Shown: positions 24,515 through 37,265, numbered from the stretch's first letter. The stretch is 64,000 bases of DNA from Plectrocnemia conspersa (GCA_009617715.1 VTFK01000245.1:620001-684000); one strand, 5' to 3'. Numbers and translations: made by a program. The notes: a model not told the origin generated them from the letters alone.

Positions 24515-24880
24515 AAGAAATTAAAACGTATTGAAGTAGTAGGACCAACGCTAAATTTATTAAAAAAAGTAGTTATAATAAATATTACACAAAGCAAAGG
24601 TGAGGTAGTAAAGCGTGGAATTCCACATGGTTCTATTTTGGGACCTTTATTATTTAATCTATACATAAATGATTTAAATATATGTTAACTTGCAGGAAGT
24701 ATTCAAATGTATGCTGATGATACAGTGCTTATATATAATTCTAAAACATACAAAGGCATGCAAAGAAACATGCAGAGTGCTTTGATCCATATTAGTGAAT
24801 CGATGAGATTAAACAAATTACCAATTAATGAAAAAAACACCACGGCAAGAAATCGGCAAAAATTGTTTTAAGTTATAATC
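24515..24880 (+). mobile_element. LINE reverse-transcriptase fragment (motifs B and C)
   Basis: The frame reads KLKRIEVVGPTLNLLKK, then KGEVVKRGIPHGS and ILGPLLFNLYINDLNI, a stop, then GSIQMYADDTVLIYNSKTYK and SESMRLNKLPINE. GIPHGSILGPLLF is motif B and YADDT is the catalytic motif C. It follows on logically from the motif A fragment at 23705-23766, so both are one copy split by about 750 bp of inserted DNA. It is inactive. Confidence 0.8.
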
Positions 24881-24945
24881 ACCATATGTTACAAACTTTG
24901 TAAAGAACTCTCTTAACCCAATCTGTAAGAAGAGAGGGACGGTAG

Positions 24946-25202
24946 CAGTGCCGTAGCTAGGAATGTGCCGCTCAGGGCGATCCTTAAAATTGCCGCCGCC
25001 CCCATACATTTTTTGAAGGGTCATAAAATCAGAATTTCTTAAAATAATAAATTGGTTATTATTAAGCTCTTGTTATTCGTGGATGTATATATGTTTTAGT
25101 GCATTCAGGGTTAAGAACCACAATAGACAATCCCATCGCGAATATGCCGCCCCCAAGCAAGTGCCGCCCGGGGCGGCCCGCCCCCCCATAGCTACGCCAC
25201 TA
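24946..25202 (+). mobile_element. hAT-type MITE, copy 2
   Basis: Same family and orientation as the copy at 24016-24262: starts CAGTGCCGTAGCTAGG, ends AGCTACGCCACTA. The 8-bp flanks are GACGGTAG (24938-24945) and GACGTTAG (25203-25210), one mismatch. Confidence 0.85.
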
Positions 25203-25210
25203 GACGTTAG

Positions 25211-27021
25211 TATTCAATTTTATATTTTTATCTCACCCTACGCGCTTGGTTCTTTAACGCCTTTTCGGTCGGATCTGATGTAAATCAGAAAATATATACC
25301 TAATATTATAACTCAACCATAAGGGTGTTTGTTTAAAATTTTAACTACTGCTACTCTGAAAATGTGGATTTTACTTAATTAATCATATATAAAAATAAAT
25401 TATCATAAATAAAATAATAAATTGCGACTTGCGACTAACTTCATGGCGTTCTACGTGAAACGTTTATTTTATTTCATTGATAATTTTGAATATTTCGTTG
25501 TATTTTTAGTAAGATGGCACTAAATCTAAACGTATTCCCTAAAACAAATATATTTTTAGAATATTCATTAGGTATAGTTGTTAAAATATATGATAAAAAA
25601 ATTGTAATTCACTATTATTCCAATTTAAAATAAGCTATTAAAACTCAATATAAGTATACATATATAGATACCTGATTTGTTTTCTTCATAATATATTATT
25701 TACAGATTAATATAAATATTTCATTGATCGTATTTTGGGATATGTAGAAGGACTTTTCATTGTCAATCACCTGAAATAAATACATTTTCATCAAATAATA
25801 ATATACAATATTCTGTATTTCAATAATTAATTACCTAGCGTAATAATCGAAGTCCTAAAATAATTCCATTATAGTCAAGATATACAATCCCTTTTGTGTA
25901 TATTTTATTATCTTGGATATTGTTAATACGTTATGTGGGTTATAAAATCGAAACTCGGTTTAATTGGCACGAACATAATACTTTATTCAATTAAATAAAA
26001 ATATATATTAAAATACAAAATAAGTTTTTTTACTATAGCGGCATAGCCCATAAATAATATCTTATAATCATAAATAAAGTAATACTTCATATGAAAAATT
26101 GCGCATGCTTGTATGTATACATAATAAATAAAAATTAATTTGATGTATGTATAAGTAAAACATATTCACACGTATCGTCGATTGTATACGAGTGTATATT
26201 TACAGTATCTATACATACATATATGTATATTTATAGTAATAAATGCATGTTTAAAGTTAAATGATGATTTTTTAATACATGTATATAAATATGGCATTAA
26301 AAATGGCAATAAAGTCGTACGAGTTTCGCCCATTGACGAATATGTACATAGTTAACGTGTTTATATATTTTATATATAAATTAATTAGGATATATTATAT
26401 TGTATAAATAATATATTCGACGTACGGTTCTATAATATTATAAAATTATATAATAATAAAATTATTCACAATCACAATTATAATATAAATATTTGGATAG
26501 TGATAAATTAATATGTACACGATTGAATTAGTCTGAGATGCATGAGCGACGCGGATGATGATTGTTTCAGCATTCGGCGAGTATATTGGCGACGGTTGTG
26601 GTTTTAAAATTGTTATAAAAATAAATTAAAATCTATCACATAAATATAATTAAGTAGGGAGTTTCAATACTCTTGATACCCTCTTTATTTAAATATGTAA
26701 TCATAATCTTCATGAGGTTTTACTTTTTATTTGAAATGAAATTTATTTTTTATTTTTAATAAATTATTTAAATTAAGAGTGGTATCAAGTATCGGAATAA
26801 AGTAGTCAATGTTGCATTGATTGAAATGAAACTCACTCACCGTCGCCCGTATAGTCGACAAGCGCCGTGTAATGCGAAAAACTTAACGAAAAATATATAC
26901 AACGTTTTAAAAATACGATATTTACATAAATGCATAGGGGGCGTCGCGAATAAATTATAAATTAAGGGAAGCGAGGAGAGTATTTACATGAGGAGGGGAG
27001 AGCGTTAACATTAGTGACTGG
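25211..27021 (-). other. Probable hedgehog 3' UTR and downstream intergenic DNA
   Basis: No coding sequence was seen. The segment next to the hedgehog stop (about 26500-27021) is moderately GC-rich and probably 3' UTR. Candidate - strand poly(A) signals (TTTATT on the + strand) occur near 26688, 26740 and 25983, so the transcript end cannot be placed. Simple TATG/TACA-rich stretches lie at about 26100-26230. Confidence 0.45.
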
Positions 27022-27641
27022 TCAATCGTAAAACATGTCGGAGGGCAGCAGGTACCGTCCGATGGAGTATAAAGCCTTGACGTAGGGATGCACGCCGACC
27101 GTGAGGGAGGGATTGCTCCTCATCAAGGATGCGACTCCTAGCCAAGCCCTGAGGGGCATGAGGGCCGCGTGAGCGAGCCTGTCGCTGTCGACGGCCGCAT
27201 AGCAGGATGCTACTGCTCCGTCCACCACCAGGGTGCCAGCTCTCGTCAGTGGTGCGTAGACGCCTTCGAGTCTCACCCTGTCGATGGAGACGACTCTCCT
27301 GGCCGCAGTAGCTCCTTGAGACCCCGGCACCATCAGTTCGTCTCCTATCCTGACTGTACCCGCGAAGGTAACTTGGCCGGAGGCCAACAGCAGCAAGTGC
27401 GCCTCGGTAGCCGTCACCGTCGCATTATTTTCCATCTTGACTCTCACAAAAAGTCTTTTGGCGTTCTCGTCTCGATCCAAGAACGTCAGCACTTCCGAAT
27501 ACACCAATTTCCCGGAGGAGTCCTGAGCGAGCACCATGTGCCCGGGACGGACCTCCGCCAAACTCAAAGTTCTACCGTCTTCGAGCCGCACCACAGACGA
27601 AGCTGGAAAGCAGCCTCCGGTCCTTGCAGCTTGTGACGATT
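27022..27641 (-). CDS. hh: Hedgehog, exon 3 (C-terminal Hint self-processing domain)
   Basis: Read on the - strand, the exon follows an acceptor (TTTCAG at 27642-27647) and completes a split codon: G from exon 2 plus AA gives Glu. It then reads SSQAARTGGCFPASSVVRLE and runs 205 codons to TAA after YLLPSDMFYD. GCF is the autocleavage site, with Cys as nucleophile. Other Hint landmarks are FLDRDENAKRLFV (the Asp used in the cholesterol step), TATEAHLLLL (the TxxH catalytic motif) and VVDGAVASCYAAV (conserved Cys). The last 50 residues (LMPLRAWLGVASLM onward) fit the sterol-recognition tail. This domain cleaves the precursor and attaches cholesterol to the signalling half in the secretory pathway. 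It appears intact. Exon 2 is 12.2 kb upstream (higher coordinates). Confidence 0.97.
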
Positions 27642-28141
27642 CTGAAACGAGATAAAAACATCATTAGAAACATATCATAAAAAGTTGTCCGTCCATTTTT
27701 GGTAGAGACCGACTTTCATTTTTTTTTCATGTCACGATTGCGTTAATTCGCCATATTTTTGTATAAACCCCCATATAACCATAAAATACTTATCGCCTCC
27801 GAATCTCGACGGAGTCTATCGTTTATAATGTTCACGCCTTTTATGACTGTCCATATTTTTCCCCATCAAATTGAACGACACATTATACACCGCTTCTTGC
27901 TTCGGAAAGACACTGATACGTTTGCGATTGTTGATTTTTGCGTCGTTCTAGAGTTTCAGTCAGACGCAGAAAAAAAGCTCATTATTTTCGCTTTGCGGTA
28001 TTGTGTTACAAAGGACAATTAAAATACGCAGACGTATAAAAAATGGTATTCATGAATGTTCCACTATAATTTCATGAAAGAATTATGTTGCCTAAATTGT
28101 ACCATTACGTAAAACATATTTTGCACATTTACTCACTAGCA

Positions 28142-28312
28142 TGAATGACAAAAGAAAAAAGGTTCTTATCGATATTAAAACATGAATCAAAAATGCATCA
28201 TTGGGATTCCGATGAATTTATAGATCTTCTGATAAATCTCACGGATGCTATTGGTCCACAGAAAGCTTTCGAAAGGGGCGTGACTGCATGCGCTTCTGAA
28301 GAGGTATATGTT
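28142..28312 (+). CDS. Unrecognised exon-like ORF inside hedgehog intron 2
   Basis: After an ATG at 28142 or 28146 the + strand reads MTKEKRFLSILKHESKMHHW, DSDEFIDLLINLTDAIGPQ, KAFERGVTACASEE, and then meets a GT (GTATATG) at about 28313. The amino-acid mix is protein-like and unlike the AT-rich chance ORFs nearby, but no family is recognised and no partner exon was found. It could be an exon of a nested gene, a transposon exon or chance. Confidence 0.25.
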
Positions 28313-28884
28313 ATTACATCATATAAATATATATTTATATATTGTTTTCAGGTATATAAAAATATAAAATAAAACAAGTCGGAAAAGAGTTAAAAATTCA
28401 ATAAACGTGTGCGTGGAGGCAGTATTAAAGAGGTTGTAGGCAATAAATCGCGTTCGGAAGGAGGCGAGACGCCCGAAGGTTACGGCTGATCGATTGCGCC
28501 TTTTATTGGCTGCTAACGCTCTCCCGATAGTCGTTTATGGACCTCGAGTGGGATGTGATTCCGCAATGAGCTTGGATCGGAAGTCAGTTGTATGCGCGAG
28601 CTTTTCAGAGAGCTTTTATACATATTTGCTAAAAAAAAAATAGATCGATTGGCCAATTATCTTTTTATAGTATAGGATTGTAATATATAATATATAATTT
28701 ATGAAAAGTCATGCGATTTAAATTTAAATCGCCATAAAGCTTAGACATTTACAATTAAAGCGATAAAATCCTTCTATTCATTACGCTGAGCAATAAACTA
28801 CATTAATATCAATAAATATCATGCCTATTTGTGTAGCGAATTATAGGTACTAGTATTTCAACAGTAATTCAATTCGATGTTGAT

Positions 28885-29100
28885 GTTATTTTCCAAGGTT
28901 CTTGGCTTTGTTATGAGGAATGCATTTCACTTTGAAAATCAGTCAGTTACTCGTGTCCTCTATGACACTTTAGTTTAGAGCATTCTTGAATCTGTATCTA
29001 TATTTTAAAATCCCCGAATATTAAAATAAAAAGGTTTTTAAGATGCCTTTATAAGACTATATTTGGTTATTATCCGTTCTTGTATCCCAGCGCTTTCATT
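28885..29100 (+). mobile_element. LINE fragment, same family as 55788-56985
   Basis: The frame reads SKVLGFVMRNAFHFENQSVT, RVLYDTLV, SILES and then (frameshifted) NPRI. It aligns residue by residue with the - strand LINE ORF at 56222-56677 (SSKMLGFVTRNAFHFDDPSV, IRILYDTIIRSILES). It is a short, dead fragment. Confidence 0.75.
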
Positions 29101-29399
29101 TTAGGAAAGTGAGGTACCGTCGACAATCAAACTATTTGGGAACTATTTTTCCGACTCTTCCGAAGGGGAGGGGGTGGAGAGAGGGGACAAATTTTTGTTA
29201 AGAAATATATAAAATGCCACTTTTGTCATGAGGTCCGAATATCATTTATATAAATAATGAAGAGACACAATTTTTTGCATTTTACTAGTACATCATTATT
29301 TATCTCCTATCTCTATCAACAGCACGATAGACCAGACGTATATGTATGTACATTGCTGATTAAAGCTAAAGATTTGTGGTCGTATCATCATACGGACTC

Positions 29400-29700
29400 C
29401 AGTGTTTTTTTTTTTAATTTTTGTTTAATGTCTGGGAGATTGAAATTAGTAATTATTATGTAATTAAAATTGCAGATTAGGTTTTTATAGATTCTCTTAA
29501 TCTCACGGATGAATATCGTAATGAAAAAGTAAAATAAAACATAACTATGTCTATTGATTGTGAGCCGTAATAATAGTTAATAATTAATAAAATAGATTGC
29601 AATAATTCACAGAATTAGATTTCCGTCAAGTGCCTCACTACTTACTTAGTAGTTATTAAATATGTAACATCTGTCATATTGCAATTAAAGATATACCATA
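29400..29700 (+). repeat. tRNA-derived SINE, copy 1 (head missing)
   Basis: It has the family body: GTCTGGGAGATTGAAATTAG, then TAGATTCTCTTAATCTCACG, GGATGAATATCG and AAATAAAA. The region AGTAGTTATTAAATATGTAA and TCATATTGCAAT near the 3' end matches copies 2 and 3. The tRNA-like promoter is not visible in this copy. Confidence 0.6.
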
Positions 29701-30759
29701 AATAATCAAATATTATTCCAGAAAATTATGCAAATTAATAAAAATATATTTGCTTACTAATTATTTGTATTATTTATATTTTTTATACAAAATGGTTTAG
29801 TGTGAGAGATGTTCATATTATACATTTATTTGTATTTAAATACGATAGTAAATTACTACTGGAATATTAAAAATAAATATTTGATACACACAGTTGTGGG
29901 TTAAAATATTTATTGAATTACCTGAAACAATATTAAACAACATTATAGTGATGAATACTATACTTGTAAGTTTAAAAATGTGAAAATTTCCCATAGTAAA
30001 TACTCGAGTGCAGCAAAATTAATTATCGCCGCATTCCTCGCGAAGCTTTCAAAGCTCTTTTTTTACGATCATGCATTATGGAAAGTCACGGGAGGCACTG
30101 GAATGACCACCACATGATCGTTTGGCGAGTTATACCTCCGAGCGGTTTCTCAACCCGCCGACACGGCAAAAGGCGCGAACATAGCATGCGTATGACCTCC
30201 GAAACGCACCACAAAACGGCATTTATATTCACACACGCATACATTTCCAAATATCGCCCTTACACGCGAGAGAAAGAGACGATATCTCGGGGTCCGAAGA
30301 TAAATAATGCGAAGGTGTGTCGTTTACGGTAGGTATCGTAATAAAACGAAGCCTTTTATCTTAACGTATTTATGGCATGTCCTCTACGAAAGACGTTTTA
30401 TATTTGTCGTTCATTTATTTACGCCGAGATAGCGACGGCCATGGGAACCACCGGGAAGCTGCGCGCGAGAGAGACGAGAACCGAAAGGAAAATTAATTCA
30501 TTCCGGCCGGGCGGCGAAGGCCAGCGATGGACAACCGTCAGGTGGCGAATCTGTATTTTATGCACTATAAGATATCATAATATTATATATTAGTTTGTTT
30601 GTGTTAATGTGTGTGTTAAGGTACATTTTTCGGTCTGTATTTTGGTATCATCTTTGCTTATATTAGTAATTTGAATTTAAGATGGAATTAAGGCAAATAA
30701 AATATTTTTTTGTATGAGTTAAAAACGGGTAGTAAAACAGTAGAAACCTCGCATTAACT

Positions 30760-31340
30760 AAATAATGATTTTGGTGTGAGTTTTTTTAAGATCGCACTGT
30801 GCAATGATGGTTCCAAAAAATCGTGCTAGAGAGCCTTCAATATTTACCAATTAAAGGCTTTTGAATCATAATCAGGTACATCAATTAAAAAGCTTGCACA
30901 AAATGTATACGTTAGAAATCCAAAAGTTGCGGATCAATAAAAATATATTGATATATAAAAAAACAAATGGGTGACGCACGAGCTAAAAAATTCTGCGCTT
31001 CTGTTACGATATAAAAACGATCGTATGTGGCATGAAAAGTATTGTTTTTACGTCAACGAAAAGCGGTATTCGTAATGGTTGGATAAAAATCAAGCCTTAA
31101 AGTATATCGTGAAACTGAAGAAGCAACGTTTGGTTCTTTTATTGATCAATAGAAAAGGTCTCATTCTCTTGCACGAAAATTCGGGACTCAATATCGCAGG
31201 ATAGACCCTCCAAAAATTAAACGAGTTTAGCTATGAAATATTAATTTATCCACATTATTCATAAGACAACTACCTAGCAGAAAGCTTGTTTGATAAATGA
31301 CAAGATTTTTATTTAGAGATTTTGTCATTCTAATGGTTTT
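30760..31340 (+). mobile_element. Decayed mariner transposase (mauritiana/cecropia-like)
   Basis: Pieces in several frames read WVTHELKNSALLLRYKND, WHEKYCFYVNEKRYS, LDKNQA, GLILLHENSGLNIAG, TLQKLNEFSYEILIYPHYS and DNYLAES. These correspond to WVPHEL, the GDEKW-strand and LLHDNAxxH (second catalytic Asp changed to Glu here), and the YxxLPHPPYSPDLxPxD block of mariners. Stops interrupt it everywhere and terminal repeats were not found. Confidence 0.75.
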
Positions 31341-31774
31341 GATTAAGCAAATTATTTATTAAATAAAAAAATATGTTTGTATTTGTACAAATTCATAATG
31401 ACCTTAATAAATTTTTCAGTATTTTTCAAAAAATTGTCTCGAATTAATTTATCTTTAACTACAATTTATTTACATTCTTTAGTTTAAAAAAATATATTTT
31501 AAACAACAAATGTAATATTCTCTCATTTCAATAGAAAAAGAGCATCACAATAAATAATATTCATAGTTAAATATATTTTAAATAGTATACTGAAAAATAA
31601 ATCATGAAAATAATACCAACAACGTTTTATAAGCAAGACGAACATAAAAAATGATTGATCTTCCAATTTATCGAATAAAACGCTCAATATCGATAAATTT
31701 ATAATTTTCAAACTATAGCAAAATTAATAATACATTTTTATGCTATTTTATGTAATCTGTATATTAGTTTAATA

Positions 31775-32197
31775 CAGTGAAATCTCAGTATAGCGAAGCT
31801 CACAGAATTGAAGAAAAAATTCGTTATATTGAACGTAAGGAAGATGATATATTTATTTTTATTTTTAAATACCATATCACAACAGCATCAAAATAATCTC
31901 TTAAAATATTGAAAGATTATTTTTTACTGTAATGAACACAATAAAATTTGCTAAAAAAATGTTTTATAAAAAAAGTTTGTGGGTCGGAGAAACACCTTGA
32001 ATGTCACTTGTGAACACAACTGAATTCAGAGAAATATTGTATCAAGTTGTAACGGAATTCTTAAATTCAGATCAAAATATTTCGTTATACTGAGAAAGGA
32101 AAACATTTTGTATGAAAGTTTTTTGGGGACGTTATACTGGGATTCGTTATACTGGGAATTTCGTTATTTCGGTATTCGTTACAAAGAGATTTCACTG
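31775..32197. mobile_element. pogo/Tigger-type MITE
   Basis: The ends CAGTGAAATCTC and GAGATTTCACTG are perfect inverted repeats with an extended imperfect match (..GCGAA / TTCGT..). They are flanked by TA on both sides (31773-31774, 32198-32199), the Tc1-mariner-pogo target duplication. The interior (423 bp in all) repeats TTCGTTATACTGGG-type motifs and has no ORF. CAGTGAAAyCTC termini are characteristic of pogo/Tigger. Confidence 0.85.
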
Positions 32198-33793
32198 TAA
32201 TTACATTTGTTTTTATATAATTTTGTTGTATCTAATACATTACACCTAAATTATTGTAAACCTTTGATAATAAACAAGCTTAATAATCATTTTTATGAAC
32301 TGATCAAGTTCTACGAAAAATATTTTTGTGCATTAATAATATTATTTATTGTTTTTTTATCATCTTGACGCATTGGAGTTACATGTAAATCCATGATAGT
32401 AATATTTAATTTAAATAAAAAGTGTGAATTCTAATCACAAAGATAATCTACGTCTCAAATACATGTCAAGGATATATGAACAATTTTCAAGAATAGTGGA
32501 AGGCTTGAAAAATTAATTATGTGTAAGGATTTCTCATTATATTTTACGTGAAATATGTTTTATAAAGATAATTAAAAATACTATTCACAAGCGAATAAAA
32601 TATGTTAATTCACATATTTTATTTATTAATGATTATGATTTTTTTACATGATTAAATTAAAAGTCCCTTTCTGCATTTTAAAAGAAATTCTCGCTACTCG
32701 ACCACTTTTGCTTTTTAATATTGAAATATTGTAATACATATATTAATTTTCAAAAAATTTTGTTTAGAACCAAGTATACTTATACCAAAAAAGGTTATCG
32801 AGGTTAATTTCGTTGGGGTTCGGCGTTGCATGGGGGAGAGGTTATAGATTTTTTTACGACGTTCTCGGTTGGTCAGCACTGACCGCCAGGTAAACACACG
32901 CGTGCTTCGGTTTCTTTCGTTGTATCGTTGTACCACCGAAAGAATGCCCGTCCAAGAGGAAGATGGCCGTGGTGGGAATGGATATGACCAATGTGACTGT
33001 CGGCAGAGCCTCCACCATTTTCGTGCTGCGGTAATGGCAGCGCCTTTTGGAAGGAAACGGACGACGAAACGAATAAAAAAATACATATCGGTATTATAGT
33101 GGGGGCAACTATAAAAATGCTATTCGGAATTTTTATATACGATATACAGCGGCGATATGTTTGTATGGGTATATCTATGCACGTATGTATTATAGATATA
33201 TCTATAGTGGATTACGTGAAATACTGAACGATGCGTCCGGTTGGACTTTCTCTTCGATGAAGAGTCTCTATTGCTATTATTATTATTGATCTTTATTGAA
33301 ATGAAATCATACAATAGAATTGAAGCAATACTGCTAAAAAAATAAAAATAAAAATGTCTCTATATTACATAATTAAAATTCATATAATATGCATCATGGA
33401 GAACGTAGCGATTTAATATTTAATACGCCGATTTATTGAATTGTAAATAAATAATTCATAAGTCGCTGTATAGAATATTTATTATCTCACGTAATTTTTA
33501 AAGTTCATTTCTAATCAACATAAATAAATATGATGCAATTTAAGTGCTATTTAAAAAAAGATGATTTTTTAATTAGAGATACATTTTGTACGAATTACTT
33601 ATTAGTGCTACTTTGCTTCAAAAGAGCAATTAATATTTCACAGATTTTTTAATAACAATTATATTAATCAAAATATGCTTTATTTAAATAAATCATCATT
33701 TGCCAACAATTTACCAATAAATGAATCCATTGCTTATTAAAAAACTATATTTTTAGTGGCTGTAAAGACGTCCAAGTTTTATTATTTTTTGCA

Positions 33794-34205
33794 CTTTCAT
33801 TGAAATAGATTTAGGTTTGAAAAGCAAATGGACGTTTCGCAACTGTCAAATTGCGTTTCATAGACATTTTAGAGCAGCATATAATTTCACCAGCGTCTAT
33901 CAGTTAAAATAATTTTAACACAAACGGAGCCACATCAAAAAAATACACTCTGTTCCTTTGTTTAATAATGATTATTGTAAAGTATTTCATAGAAAGTGGG
34001 TGCTTTTGCAGGCAATGTTCCACTCCTATTATTTATTTAAGTATGAATAAAAAAGGTAAAAGAATCTTATACCTGAAATGCATACATCGCAAACAACTAG
34101 TTTAGTTCGGATTCGTTATTTGATGTCAGTTTTTAATTTTTTTTTAAATATATCGTTGATATGATGTTTTCCAGATTTGAGCCCCCAAAAATTTGTCCCC
34201 CCTCT
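33794..34205 (+). repeat. Dispersed repeat family, copy B
   Basis: The core around 33834 (GTTTCGCAACTGTCAAATTG) is identical to copy A. It extends to a second block, AGTGGGTGCTTTTG, then GGCAATGTTC and ATACCTGAAATGCAT, and ends near GAGCCCCCAAAAATTTGTC, all shared with copy D (62480-62650). This shows that the full element is about 0.6 kb. Confidence 0.65.
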
Positions 34206-35294
34206 TGTCAGGCCCTAATATAAGGAATGAGGCAAAATTTCAAATCCTAATTAGATTAGTTTTACAACAGTAATTAGTGAAGTATGAGGTCTCGTCATCG
34301 GATGTTTAATGCTTAATTTTCTATGGATGATTACAATTTTCCTACAGTATTATTCTGCTGTAATATTTCCATTTGGTTATTAAAACGATCGATAAATAAT
34401 TTCACCAGAATATCACTTATTTTTGGAGTATGTTTTGTAGCTTCTTTGCTGTCTAACCATTGCCTTCTGGTTATAGTAGAGAATCCATTCCAAATAATTC
34501 GCTTAAATAATGATTTTCAGAACTAATAAAGAACTTGCTGTTTTGGTACTCAATTGCTTATTTTTTCACTTTAACCAGGAATACAGATATCATGAAACTG
34601 TTCCGAACAGTTTTTTTTGATTAGCTCTAACAGTGTTTTTCAATATTTTTTTTCTACAGCAAATTCAATTTCAATGTTAATATAGCCATTACATTTTATT
34701 TTTTTTTATAGTTTTTTGACTAACAATACCCTCACGATATCCCAAATTGATAATTCTCGTAGCCTGTGCCGCATAATGTGTTTCAATTTGAACTAGTACA
34801 ATTTTTTTTCGTCAACACCATGATGCAAAAAAGAAAAATAAATAAAAAACACAGCACTTCTCGGGAAATTAACATAAAATTCCAATCACATTTCGTTTTC
34901 TAAAGAGTAGAAATTAGCTACTCGGTGTAAAGTAATCTAAAATCTAAGTTATGATTATAAGTTACAATCTTAGAAATCCTTAAGAAATTCGGTAATAAAT
35001 TTTGACACAATCTAAAATAAAATCTAAATTTTCTATGGATAACATAAAGCTTTACATATTATTAGTATTTTTTATATTCGAATTTCTTTTCAACCTTGTC
35101 AGCCTAAATATTTTCCCTGGTGTGTTCTATAGGGTCAAAATCAATACGTAAAGAAGATTATCTTTGAGATAAAATAATAAATTAATATTTTAGTTTTCAT
35201 AATTAAAGAAAATATTTCAGGCAATTTCAATATTGTGGAAAGCTTTTAATACGATCTGGCACAACGAATTAATATATGAACTATTTAAATTTAA

Positions 35295-35640
35295 AACCTC
35301 CAATTAACCTCCTAATCTTCTGATGTGACATGACAGCCGTTAGCTAAATAAATAAGCACAATCAACAACTACTAAGTAGTGTGACATCAGATTGAAAGCA
35401 ATGACATTTATTTTATTAATTATAAAATATAAGTACAGCATACACTTAATAAATGTCACTCAATTTATTCATTACAATATTTATCCATGAGATTGGGGAA
35501 ATCTAGAAAGACTCAATCAATTATATATTAATCACTAATTCAAATCTCCCAAACACACAGGAAAGTCCATATGAGATTCGAACTCGTGCCTTATAGGCAT
35601 TAGTCACTATCGTGATGGTTTTATTTTACAGAAAAAAAAT
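35295..35640 (-). repeat. tRNA-derived SINE, copy 2 (nearly full length)
   Basis: Read on the - strand, a tRNA-like head (GATAGTGACTAATGCC as A-box region and GAGTTCGAATCTC as B-box) is followed by GTTTGGGAGATTTGAATTAG, CCCCAATCTCATGG and AATGTCATTG. It ends with TTAGCTAACGGCTGTCATG. It carries the internal RNA polymerase III promoter expected of a SINE. Confidence 0.7.
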
Positions 35641-36084
35641 TAAAATCAGCCAACTCGAAACTAAAGTAATACTATATCAACTGCCTATATTTTCCTAAAT
35701 TAACTAATACATTTATTAAATATGTAATTAAACTTTGATTTAAATAGTTAGCCGCCATTACGGGCCAAAGTCGATGTATGCTATTTTAAAGAAAGAACTA
35801 CATAATGACGTATCACTAATAACAGTATTTTTGTAACATTAAAATGATCAAGTCCAGTGATTAAGATAGAACTTAACTACTGTAAGCTTAGTTATCAGAT
35901 TACTTTACAGTTTTTATGAAGATATTATTTTTTATTTTCTCTGAACGAAGTGCAATAAATGTAATTTATCATTTGTATAATACATATCTAGATTAGAAAA
36001 ATATCTACGACTTAGATCTGCTATTAGATTCTAATCTACTGTACCCATATAGTCAGTTATCGATGCAAAATTAAGAATGCTTAT

Positions 36085-36639
36085 ATGCTACAGAAAAACA
36101 AACTAAAAATTGGCACACAGGCGTTTATAGCGGCGCGGTCGAAATTGCAAACGGTCAAATTCAAAGGTTATTATCGCGATCACCTCGGGCGCATCACGCC
36201 GTCTCGGTCACCGCCAAGAAGAACAAGAAGACGATACGACGAAGAAGAAGTAGGCGTCCGCCGTGGCCCACGCGGGGCAAACCGCGCCGCGTTACGAGCT
36301 CGTAAAAATATATTGAAAATGTTAATAGCCGACGGTTTACTTTCGCTGGCTACGAACGGCCAGCCGACAAGTTTTTTTGTTCTGTTTTGTTCTTATTATT
36401 CTCGGCGTTGTTCTTCATGCGTCGGTCGGAAAACGCGCAGTCGGCAAAACAAAGAAACCAGTCGCCGAATCGGACGAACGCGAAATCGGCTAGTGGCCGG
36501 TGCGGCGGGGCTCGGCCCTCCCAGCTCTCCCGGTGGTCCCGGGGAAGAAGGCGGCGCTGCGGCCCCACCCGCCCAATGGCGTAGCAGCGCGAAGAAACCG
36601 CACTCCTACTCTTATACCGATCTCACTATGCCAATTTGA
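36085..36639 (+). other. GC-rich island with a 184-codon open frame, coding status unclear
   Basis: An ATG-to-TGA frame of 184 codons spans a GC-rich island in hedgehog intron 2. The product is Arg/Ser/Gly/Pro-rich ([38 protein letters not shown]) with no recognised domain. Two other frames in the same island are also long and open, as happens in GC-rich DNA poor in stop codons. I therefore lean towards a CpG-rich regulatory island rather than a gene. Confidence 0.25.
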
Positions 36640-36924
36640 AGAAAATGTTATAGATCTGCGGTAGATTGAAGTAATGATGATTTTAAAAAATTGGAAAATA
36701 ATCAGATTTTTTAAAAATCTGATGAAAATTGTTCAAACTAGAATCTGGTTGGAGTTGAAAAATATGAAAATGAATATGAAGAATATGCATGTAATAAATT
36801 TAATCTAAAAATTGGCAGAATTCCTGGCAGAAAATTCAAATTAAAAAAATTTTTCCTAATCAAATGAAAGTGTAATACTTAAAGAAATTATATTGTTGAT
36901 TCATACATTTCAATACCAGCATGA

Positions 36925-37265
36925 TAGAGCACTATTATAGCCGGTGACTAATATCTGAAAGACCTGAGTTCGAATTCCATATGAACCCTAGTTTTACAAT
37001 TTTAATCATGTCTTGGAGATTGGAATTATTGATTACTATATAAATATAATTACAACCAATAATCATATTTTATGTTTTTTTAGATTTATGAAAATCATGA
37101 TGAATTTTTAAAATAAAATCTAGTTAAAAATAATACAATATGTCATTAATATACAGACTTCAGTCTAATGTCTCAAAACTTACTATAGTATTTTTTATTG
37201 TGTTTACCCCGTTGTAGCGTATTGGGCTAACGGCTGTCATGTTGCAATGAAGGAGTTTAATAAAT
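36925..37265 (+). repeat. tRNA-derived SINE, copy 3 (full length)
   Basis: The head reads GCCGGTGACTAATATCTG (A-box region), then GACCTGAGTTCGAATTCC (B-box). The body has GTCTTGGAGATTGGAATTA, and the 3' end is GTATTGGGCTAACGGC followed by TGTCATGTTGCAATG. It is on the + strand inside hedgehog intron 2. Confidence 0.7.

Noticed and set aside
27169..27636. 155-codon + strand open frame
   Set aside because: Antisense of the hedgehog Hint-domain exon.
32820..33099. Overlapping + and - open frames in a GC-rich block (123 and 76 codons)
   Set aside because: Neither reading shows a domain, splice signals or a recognisable composition; treated as an intronic GC island.
36925..36985. A tRNA gene
   Set aside because: The A/B-box-like head is part of a dispersed SINE; it does not close into an acceptor stem.
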